From contig OY781043.1 of NCBI GenBank assembly GCA_963676165.1, positions 124,001-188,000 of the forward strand: 64,000 nt of DNA. The letters are read 5' to 3'. The notes under the pieces were generated by a model. The model had not been told where the DNA came from and ran no database searches. It was given only the letters and a program-made list of their open reading frames with translations. Positions 56,914 to 64,000 of the stretch are shown in pieces. The position numbers and the translations under genes were made by a program. This stretch comes from JAQIBY01 sp963676165. GTDB lineage: Bacteria; Bacteroidota; Bacteroidia; Bacteroidales; ML635J-15. The first letter of the stretch is position 1. Each line of letters opens with the position of its first letter.

Positions 56914-59900
56914 TCATTTCTTAACTAAGGTTTTGGATATTTTTAGATCTTTTATGTCAATAAGTTCAAGATAATATATTCCTGTGGGTACTTGCTCTAT
57001 ATCTATTATTGTAGAAGATCCATCAATCTTTTTTGAAAAAATGCATTGCCCATCTATATTGTACAGTTTAAGTTTTATAGGTTTAAAATTTCCTTGATTT
57101 ATTATTTGAAATTTTGCATCAGTTGGATTTGGGAATAACTGTATATTTATATTGTGGGACTCTATGCTGCTTTCTTCTAAAACTTCAATTGTTAGGCTAC
57201 ATTCATTAGAGTTCCCATTTATATCATTTATATCCCAGGTAATCTCATAATTTCCAGGAATGAGCATTTCTCCTTCTAAAGTATTAGTATTATTGTAATT
57301 ATTTGTGTAGGTATAAGAACAATTATCGTAGGTTTCAAGAGGGTTAAATACATCACCAATAATATAGTATTCGTCGTTTTCACCAAGGGTGATTATGCTA
57401 TCTCCGGCACAAGTAATCAGAGGTGTAGTTTCATCGACAAAGGATAAATAGAAGGAGGTTGAAACGCTGTTCCCATTGATATCTGTTGCTGTAAGTTCAA
57501 TGTTTTGACTTTCTGAAATTTCTGTTCCAGATACAGGATATTGACTTAAAGTTATCTGATCAGGACAGTTGTCATCAAAAGAAATAATTGTTGTGTAGTC
57601 TTGTAAAATGGTAATACAGCTGGTATCTGATGCGAAAATTGTAGTATCTGGTATTGAGGATATTGTTGGCGGTATTGTGTCAATGATTTGAATATTCATT
57701 GAGCAGGATATTGTGTTAAGGTCGTTGTCTGTGATTTGAACAGTGACTGACACAGTATCCTGATAGGAAAGAGTCCCTGCTTCAGGAATTTGCTGGATGC
57801 TTACCTGATCTGTGCAAGTAGCTAAAGGAGAAAAATGCTGTGTGAAGTCAGGGATGATACTCTGGCAGTTTTCAATATGCAATATAGTATCAAGGTTATG
57901 ACATTGAATTAATTGTTCATTGGAAGATATTTCAAAACTTTCATAATAGCAAGAATCATAGTCATTGTTTAACTTACAACGGATTTCAAAGATATCAGAA
58001 ATAGGACATGAGTCGAGGTTAAGGATAAGTTCCCGAGTATTAGTGCCGATAGCAAAATCTGATTCTGATAGATCTTCATAAGTCAAATTTTCTTTTATTT
58101 GCCATTGAAAATTGGTGCTGTTTAGACTTTCTATTGAAAGTTTTATCTGGTTTGTACCTGGACATGATTGAATATTTGTTGTGATTAAATTGGTGTTGAT
58201 GGTCATGTTTTGATACCAAGTAACTTTTCCTTCTAAGGCAGTCGTAGCAATAATGTCGTTGACGTCATCATTATTAACATCAATAATCTGAACAGATGTT
58301 GCTATTTCCATCAGTGAGTCTATTATATATGCATCACCTAAAGGATTATTTCCTCCAATATTTTCAACCCATCCCAAGAAATGATCATCAGTGCAGTAGG
58401 CAAAATCAATGTCGCCATCCATATCAATGTCTGCAATATCTACAAAATTTATTTCAGGGACGGTCTTTGTATCTTTAAGGGTGAAATATGTATCTGTATT
58501 TTCTAATATGAAAATATTGTTGTATCCCCGAATCACAATATCCAAATCACTGTCATTATCAAGATCAATCATGAATGCTTGATTGCTGTCAGTTAGTCCA
58601 CAGATATATTCGCTACTTGAAATAGACTCAAATTCTCCATCTCCATTATTAAAGAAAATTCTAACTCCAGTAGTAGTGAAGTAAATAATATCCAAATCAC
58701 TGTCATTATCCATGTCAGCTGTTAGAATTGTGGACTGAATGTACGATGCGATTTCTTGTGCTTGCCCAAAACTTCCTGCTCCATCTAGATTCCATTGTAA
58801 ATATAATGTGTTGTCTCCCCAAATTGATAGAAAATCTAAATCACCATCATTGTCCATATCTGCAAGTGTAAAATCTGTTGGGTTTCCAAGATATTCATTA
58901 TCGATAATATGTCCTTCGTCAAATTGACCACCTGAATTCTTATAGAATTTTATATTATCGTAAGTAGTTTTTAATATGATATCCAGATCATTATCTCCAT
59001 CGATGTCAAAGTTTTTCATTTGATCAACATAGCTTATGTCATCATCAATATGTGGAATAGCATGAAAACTTGTGCAATTATTATTATTGTAACAGGTAAC
59101 AAATCCATCAGGCGTAGCATAAACTACATCAATTTGTTGGTCTCCATTATAATCACCTGCCTGCCCCATAATTGTCCAATATTTATCATGCATAAGCGGA
59201 TATGTTGACTGCTGGTAGTTAGATGTGTCATTTTGTTTAAAATACACTAGAATTCTATCTGCAACGGAGTTGTTTACAAAGATCTCCTGAATACCATCAT
59301 TATTTATGTCAAAATTATTGATAAATCTGGAGTGTTCTACTGTTTCATCAATTGATGTAACTGAATCAAATATACCATTTCCATTGTTTATGAGTATTTG
59401 TAAATCATTTACGGTGCAAATGTCTAAATCTGAATCTCCATCTACATCAAATATAGTGTGTACGTTGCAACCATATGTGTCTTCAATTACATGCAATAGA
59501 CTAAAATTACCAGCTCCGTCAATGTTCTCTAACCAGGTGATGTTATTATAATTATATGAGTTAATGATGTCTAAATCACCATCATTATCTATATCGTAAA
59601 AGCTGTATTTGTAGGCTGATGATATTTCTGTTGTTAATGGGATTTGTGAACTGAAAGTCCCATCTCCCTGATTTAGATAGTAGCCAGGTTCGGAACCTGC
59701 TCCTAGAATGTCTTTAAATCCATCTCCATTAATGTCGCATTTATATAGTTCATAATATCCAACAGAAACAGAATCGATTATTGTCTCATTCCAACTTGGA
59801 TTTAGTTCCGAATCATTGTGCAATATTGAAAGCCTATTCGGGTATACCGAGCTAATGATAATATCCTGATCGGAATCATTGTCATAATCAAAACATAAAA

Positions 59901-60324
59901 CTCCTCTTAGTGCGTTGTTGGTGCTGTAAATAGGTTCTTCTGTTAGAAATTTATCTTCAATTTCATCAAATTCATACCAAAGGATTTCATACAGATAAGT
60001 TTCTTCTTTAATGAGAGTTACAATGTCTGTGAAACTGTCAGAGTTTAAGTCGACAAGTTCACTGCTTAAACAGTTTCGTTGGAAGTCTGATACAAAAACC
60101 GGATTCATAAAACTTGAATCCTCTGAAAGGTAATTGTAGTATTGTAAGTTGTGTTCTCCAAAGAGAAAAATTTCTGGTTCTCCATTGTTATTGATGTCTT
60201 GAAATAAAATTTCAAAAGGGAAATTTGATGGTGAGTTCATTAATCGATCCTCGCTCCAAAAGTTCTGGCTGAATGAGTTTAAAGTAATAATTAAGAGTGC
60301 AATAACTGCTGCATAGAATTTCAT
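56914..60324 (-). CDS. T9SS-secreted FG-GAP/HYR repeat protein
   Basis: The 1136-residue protein has a signal peptide (residues 1-19, NSFSQ). Residues 45 to about 745 form FG-GAP/VCBS repeats with some fourteen calcium-binding loops of the type DxDxDGDxD (for example DIDNDGDLDI, DMDNDSDLDI, DINGDGFKDI), predicted to fold as beta-propellers. Cys-rich HYR-like modules follow (IIDTIPPTISSIPDTTIFAS, FDDNCPDQITLSQYPVSGT). The last 80 residues are a type A T9SS sorting domain (IQLFPNPTDAKFQI, KLYNIDGQCIF, VPTGIYYLELI, KTLVKK). It should be exported through SprA and attached at the cell surface. The ligand is unknown; adhesion is inferred. Confidence 0.92.
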   Translation of the reverse strand: MKFYAAVIALLIITLNSFSQNFWSEDRLMNSPSNFPFEILFQDINNNGEPEIFLFGEHNLQYYNYLSEDSSFMNPVFVSDFQRNCLSSELVDLNSDSFTDIVTLIKEETYLYEILWYEFDEIEDKFLTEEPIYSTNNALRGVLCFDYDNDSDQDIIISSVYPNRLSILHNDSELNPSWNETIIDSVSVGYYELYKCDINGDGFKDILGAGSEPGYYLNQGDGTFSSQIPLTTEISSAYKYSFYDIDNDGDLDIINSYNYNNITWLENIDGAGNFSLLHVIEDTYGCNVHTIFDVDGDSDLDICTVNDLQILINNGNGIFDSVTSIDETVEHSRFINNFDINNDGIQEIFVNNSVADRILVYFKQNDTSNYQQSTYPLMHDKYWTIMGQAGDYNGDQQIDVVYATPDGFVTCYNNNNCTSFHAIPHIDDDISYVDQMKNFDIDGDNDLDIILKTTYDNIKFYKNSGGQFDEGHIIDNEYLGNPTDFTLADMDNDGDLDFLSIWGDNTLYLQWNLDGAGSFGQAQEIASYIQSTILTADMDNDSDLDIIYFTTTGVRIFFNNGDGEFESISSSEYICGLTDSNQAFMIDLDNDSDLDIVIRGYNNIFILENTDTYFTLKDTKTVPEINFVDIADIDMDGDIDFAYCTDDHFLGWVENIGGNNPLGDAYIIDSLMEIATSVQIIDVNNDDVNDIIATTALEGKVTWYQNMTINTNLITTNIQSCPGTNQIKLSIESLNSTNFQWQIKENLTYEDLSESDFAIGTNTRELILNLDSCPISDIFEIRCKLNNDYDSCYYESFEISSNEQLIQCHNLDTILHIENCQSIIPDFTQHFSPLATCTDQVSIQQIPEAGTLSYQDTVSVTVQITDNDLNTISCSMNIQIIDTIPPTISSIPDTTIFASDTSCITILQDYTTIISFDDNCPDQITLSQYPVSGTEISESQNIELTATDINGNSVSTSFYLSFVDETTPLITCAGDSIITLGENDEYYIIGDVFNPLETYDNCSYTYTNNYNNTNTLEGEMLIPGNYEITWDINDINGNSNECSLTIEVLEESSIESHNINIQLFPNPTDAKFQIINQGNFKPIKLKLYNIDGQCIFSKKIDGSSTIIDIEQVPTGIYYLELIDIKDLKISKTLVKK

Positions 60325-60388
60325 AAAAGAGTGGTTTACTTAGAATTTTGATTAAAATTAAGTAAATCTATCTAAAAATCCAAACCTC

Positions 60389-61627
60389 CTACCTCTCAAC
60401 CATTTTATATACCTTGTCAGATCTTCGGATGAGGGTGTCAAGTTTAAATGAAACCCTAGATGTTTTGGGCGCTGTTTCAACATTTTTATCATCAACACGC
60501 ATGTCGGTAATGGTATGTTCCACAACTCCGGTAGTTGGACCTATAATAACAATTTCATCGCCAACCGAAAGCTCACCAGCCTCCAATAATATGTCAGCAA
60601 CTTTTATCTTGTCAAAATAATTCACTCCCTTGCCAACATATACTTTGCGCTTTGTGGATTTTGAGCCATACTGTTCAGCCCATTCACCCATTTTTTGCCC
60701 CATGTAATATCCATCCCAAAATCCTCGATTAAAAACAGTGGTGAGTTTTTCATTCCACAATTTGAGTTTTTCAGGCCCAAAAGTACCATCAAAAACAGCA
60801 GTTATCGCTTCATCATAAACCTTAACAACTGTCTTAACATATTCTGCAGATCGAGCTCTTCCTTCAATTTTTAATACACTAATTCCGCTTGCTAAAATCT
60901 TATCAAGAAAGTCAATGGTCTTTAAATCTTTTGGAGACATGATGTATTCATTATCAACCTCAAGTTCATAACCCGATTCTTTATCTGTAACATGATACGT
61001 TCTTCTGCAAGTCTGATAACAAGCTCCGCGATTGGCAGATTTATTAAACTCATGCAAACTTAAGTAGCACTTCCCGGAAATTGCCATGCACAAAGCTCCG
61101 TGTACAAAGCTCTCAATGCGTAAAAGCTCGCCTTTTGGCCCTTTGATTTGTTGAAGTGATATTTGCCTGCTAATTTCAGCAACCTGGTCTAAATTAAGCT
61201 CTCTTGCTGTAACAAGGACATCGCAAAATTGAGCAAAGAATTTTGCTGCTTGTGTATTGGAAATATTTAGTTGTGTACTGGCATGAACTTCCATATCAAT
61301 TTCACGGCAATATTCAATCACTGCCATGTCAGAAGCAATAATTGCTGTGATCCCAGATTGTTTTGCAGTACGAATTGTTTCTTGCATTTCTGGAATTTCA
61401 TGATCGTAAATTACTGTATTAACTGTTAAATACGATTGAATCCCATTTTCTTTACAGATGTTTGTAATTTTCACAAGATCTTCCAGCGTGAAATTATTGG
61501 ATGAGCGCGAACGCATATTCAAATTGCCAACACCAAAATAAACTGAGTCTGCTCCACCTTGTATGGCTGCCATAAGCGACTCATACGAACCTACCGGCGC
61601 CATTAAATTTATATCTGATCGTGTCAT
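60389..61627 (-). CDS. Peptidase U32 family protein (RlhA/TrhP-like)
   Basis: The 412-residue protein starts with LMAPVGSYESLMAAIQGGADSVYFGVG, the U32 barrel signature. Then come HASTQLNISN and the cysteine cluster ESFVHGALCMAISGKCYLS with NRGACYQTCRR, which matches the iron-sulfur U32 proteins. A C-terminal beta domain (from about 345) follows. Characterised members are not proteases but act in RNA hydroxylation (RlhA on 23S C2501, TrhP on tRNA U34) or ubiquinone synthesis. Which target applies here is not decided. It follows lon by 14 bases, so they likely share a transcript. Confidence 0.9.
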   Translation of the reverse strand: MTRSDINLMAPVGSYESLMAAIQGGADSVYFGVGNLNMRSRSSNNFTLEDLVKITNICKENGIQSYLTVNTVIYDHEIPEMQETIRTAKQSGITAIIASDMAVIEYCREIDMEVHASTQLNISNTQAAKFFAQFCDVLVTARELNLDQVAEISRQISLQQIKGPKGELLRIESFVHGALCMAISGKCYLSLHEFNKSANRGACYQTCRRTYHVTDKESGYELEVDNEYIMSPKDLKTIDFLDKILASGISVLKIEGRARSAEYVKTVVKVYDEAITAVFDGTFGPEKLKLWNEKLTTVFNRGFWDGYYMGQKMGEWAEQYGSKSTKRKVYVGKGVNYFDKIKVADILLEAGELSVGDEIVIIGPTTGVVEHTITDMRVDDKNVETAPKTSRVSFKLDTLIRRSDKVYKMVER

Positions 61628-61641
61628 GATAAGTCTAAAAT

Positions 61642-64000
61642 CTAAATGCTTTTTGCATTTTTAACTTTCTGTTTTAATAGTGCAATATCCATTACATCAA
61701 GTATGGTTTCAACATAGTGGAATGATAGTCCTTTGATGTAAATTTCAGGAATCTCTTTAATGTCTTTTTCGTTAATTTTAGACAAAATAATATCCGTAAT
61801 ACCAGCACGTTTTGCAGCTAAGATTTTTTCTTTGATTCCTCCTACAGGAAGCACATGTCCGCGCAAGGTGATTTCACCTGTCATTGCCAGATTTTTCTTA
61901 ACTTTTCGTTGTGTAAATGCTGATGCTACCGAAACAGCCATAGTTATTCCTGCAGATGGTCCATCTTTTGGTATAGCACCTTCAGGAACATGCATGTGGA
62001 CATTCCATTTGTCAAATACATCGTTGTCAATATCCAATAGATCAGCATGCGATTTGATATATTCCAAAGCAATGGTTGCTGATTCTTTCATAACATCACC
62101 GAGATTTCCTGTGATAGTAAGATTACCTTTCCCTCTGGACAAGCTAGTTTCGATGTAAAGAATATCACCACCGACAGGAGTCCATGCTAACCCTGTGACA
62201 ACACCTGCATGCTCATTGCCAATGTAATGTTCTTTGAAAAATTTCGGATTGCCAAGCAAGTCCACTAGGTGTTCAGGTTTGATGGTTTTCGGATAATCCT
62301 CATTCATGGCAATGCGTTTTGCAATTTGACGGATCATTTTCGCAATTTGCTTGTCTAATCCACGAACACCGGATTCCTTAGTAAAGCACTCGACAATATT
62401 GCTAATGGCTTGGTCTGAAACCTTAATTTTATTTTTTTCAACTCCATGTTCCTTCAGTTGTTTTGGTAGAAGATGGCGTTTTGCAATTTGGATTTTTTCT
62501 TCCAACACATAACCACTCACATCAATCATTTCCATACGATCTCTCAAGGCAGGATTGATAGTCGCTGTTGTATTTGCTGTTGCGATAAACATAATGTTGG
62601 ATAAATCGTAATCCACTTCAAGGTAGTTGTCATGGAATTCACTGTTTTGCTCAGGATCAAGGACTTCGAGCAATGCAGATGCAGGATCACCACGAAAATC
62701 GTTACCAACTTTATCAATTTCATCCAGCACAAAGACAGGATTAATGCTTTTTACTTTACGGATGTTCTGAATGACACGTCCTGGCATTGCACCAATGTAG
62801 GTTTTGCGGTGTCCACGGATTTCAGATTCATCATGCAAACCACCCAATGACATACGAACATATTTTCTGCCTAATGCAGTTGCAATACTTTTACCCAATG
62901 AGGTTTTTCCAACTCCCGGAGGGCCAACAAGACAAAGAATAGGAGCCTTCATGTCACCTTTAAGTTTTAAGACAGCCAAATGTTCAATAATGCGATCTTT
63001 CACTTTATCCAAGCCATAATGATCGGAGTCAAGGATTTTCTCTGCATATTTCAGGTCAAAATTGTCTTCTGTTTTTTCTGTCCACGGAATGTCAAGAATG
63101 GTTTGTAAATAATTTAGCTGAACAGAATATTCTCCTGCTGCAGGATTCATGAATTGAAGTTTGTTGACTTCTTTTTCAAAATGCTTAGCGACATAATCTG
63201 CCCATTTTTTCTTTTTGGCTTCCTCTCTAAGATTATTAATTTCTTGCTCCATGGGATTCCCACCTAATTCATTCTGAATGGTTTTCATTTGCTGATGAAG
63301 CAGATATTCTTTTTGCTGTTGCGATATTTCTTGTTTTGCTTTGTTTTGAATTTCTTGTTTCAGTCGCAACATCTCAACTTGTTTGCTGAGGGTTTCCAGA
63401 AGTTTGGTTGCTCTTTCTTTGATGTCATCAATTTCCAATAAATCTTGTTTGTCTTTCAGTTCAATATCGCTGTTAGAGCAAATGAAATTGATTAAAAAGG
63501 TGTAATTTCTAATGCTTTTAATCGCAAATGAAACTTCATGTGGAATGTTCTGATTGAGTTTTACGATATTGAGTGCAATGTCTTTCAGTGATCCGACAAG
63601 TGCAACATATTCACTATCACTTTCGTAAGGTTTTAAGTCAATCAGAGGGCGGACTTTCGCAATGAAATACGGTTCTGTTGCAATAAAGTCAAGTACCTCA
63701 AATCGCTTTTGTCCTTGAATGATAACTGAAATCGTTCCATCAGGCATTTCAATGATTTTCAAAATTTTTGCCAAGGTGCCAACTTCTACCATGTCTGAGG
63801 AAGATGGCTCTTCAATTTCAGCATCTTTTTGAGAAAGACAACCAATTAAACGAGTGCCTTTGTATGCATCGCGAATGAGTTTCATGGATTTGTCACGTCC
63901 TACTGTAATCGGCATAACAACACCTGGAAACAAAACCGTGTTCCGCAATGGAATAATCGGTAATTCATTTGGTGTTTCTGTATTCGAAAGAGACTCTTCA
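61642..64000 (-). CDS. lon: Lon protease (LonA), N-terminus beyond the window
   Basis: An ATP-dependent serine protease that degrades misfolded and regulatory proteins. The frame is open to the last base of the window. Before the first start-like codon (63948) it reads TPNELPIIPL, which belongs to the Lon N-terminal substrate domain, so the true start lies outside. A long coiled coil (QEIQNKAKQEISQQQKEYLL) follows. Then come the AAA+ domain with Walker A GPPGVGKTS (near 62902-62925) and Walker B VFVLDEIDKV, and the protease domain with catalytic Ser in PKDGPSAGITM and Lys in GGIKEKILAAKRAG. The stop lies 14 bases before the U32 gene. Confidence 0.97.
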   Translation of the reverse strand, partial: EESLSNTETPNELPIIPLRNTVLFPGVVMPITVGRDKSMKLIRDAYKGTRLIGCLSQKDAEIEEPSSSDMVEVGTLAKILKIIEMPDGTISVIIQGQKRFEVLDFIATEPYFIAKVRPLIDLKPYESDSEYVALVGSLKDIALNIVKLNQNIPHEVSFAIKSIRNYTFLINFICSNSDIELKDKQDLLEIDDIKERATKLLETLSKQVEMLRLKQEIQNKAKQEISQQQKEYLLHQQMKTIQNELGGNPMEQEINNLREEAKKKKWADYVAKHFEKEVNKLQFMNPAAGEYSVQLNYLQTILDIPWTEKTEDNFDLKYAEKILDSDHYGLDKVKDRIIEHLAVLKLKGDMKAPILCLVGPPGVGKTSLGKSIATALGRKYVRMSLGGLHDESEIRGHRKTYIGAMPGRVIQNIRKVKSINPVFVLDEIDKVGNDFRGDPASALLEVLDPEQNSEFHDNYLEVDYDLSNIMFIATANTTATINPALRDRMEMIDVSGYVLEEKIQIAKRHLLPKQLKEHGVEKNKIKVSDQAISNIVECFTKESGVRGLDKQIAKMIRQIAKRIAMNEDYPKTIKPEHLVDLLGNPKFFKEHYIGNEHAGVVTGLAWTPVGGDILYIETSLSRGKGNLTITGNLGDVMKESATIALEYIKSHADLLDIDNDVFDKWNVHMHVPEGAIPKDGPSAGITMAVSVASAFTQRKVKKNLAMTGEITLRGHVLPVGGIKEKILAAKRAGITDIILSKINEKDIKEIPEIYIKGLSFHYVETILDVMDIALLKQKVKNAKSI

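Noticed and set aside
63949..64000. Lon starting at the TTG near 63948 as a short form
   Set aside because: The frame continues upstream with Lon N-terminal sequence (ELPIIPL) to the window edge, so the gene is only cut by the window.

Overview
The window is a piece of a Bacteroidota chromosome, most likely from the Flavobacteriia. Several things in the sequence support this: a 2466-residue SprA (Sov) translocon of the type IX secretion system (T9SS), a secreted protein with a type A T9SS C-terminal sorting domain, a fused LpxC-FabZ enzyme, a zinc-ribbon L32 gene in a DUF177-rpmF-plsX-fabH cluster, promoter-like TTTG / TAnnTTTG elements, few Shine-Dalgarno sequences, and a 16S gene ending in GGCTGGAACACCTCCTTTCT. 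The placement below phylum is an inference from remembered 16S signatures and was not computed.

Layout. 1-2892 (minus): hemW, a sugar MFS transporter and a ROK sugar kinase cut by the window edge. 2972-5661 (minus): an unknown exported protein and rlmN, divergent from an S46 dipeptidyl-peptidase (5754-7931, plus). 8004-12557 (minus): HD phosphohydrolase, lpxD, lpxC-fabZ and lpxA, i.e. early lipid A synthesis joined to fatty-acid dehydration. 12785-18480 (plus): an exported transglutaminase-like protein, a TPR lipoprotein with a CsgG-like part, an LPP20-type lipoprotein and a small thiamine-binding-family protein; this is the most interesting uncharacterised envelope cluster. 18739-22723 (plus): rplM-rpsI-rpsB-tsf, a terminator, then pyrH-frr.

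22777-24725 (minus): an ECF sigma factor overlapped by a protein with a single membrane segment and a barrel-like C-terminus. 24847-25461 (plus): a family 4 uracil-DNA glycosylase. 25466-34650 (minus): ruvA, sprA, a GT2 glycosyltransferase and a possible 48-residue membrane peptide overlapping its 3' end. 34763-37490 (minus): DUF177, rpmF, plsX, fabH. 37738-44833 (minus): asnS, rpoN, a membrane protein, purD, another membrane protein and a histidine kinase. 45188-50907 (minus): a giant SprA-like outer-membrane protein and a TMTC-like glycosyltransferase with TPR repeats.

51294-55942 (plus): a complete rRNA operon (16S-23S-5S) with promoter, two boxA-like elements, processing stems and terminator. 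It has no intact spacer tRNA, only a short tRNA-like remnant. After it comes a stand-alone protein that looks like the N-terminus of a type I restriction HsdR subunit (56130-56888). 56914-64000 (minus): a T9SS-exported FG-GAP/HYR protein, a U32 peptidase-family enzyme and Lon protease, which runs off the window end.

Surface biology dominates the accessory content: secretion (SprA), a cargo protein, lipid A enzymes, lipoproteins and large barrels. The rest is core translation, nucleotide and lipid metabolism. I saw no CRISPR array, insertion sequence, prophage or intact tRNA gene.
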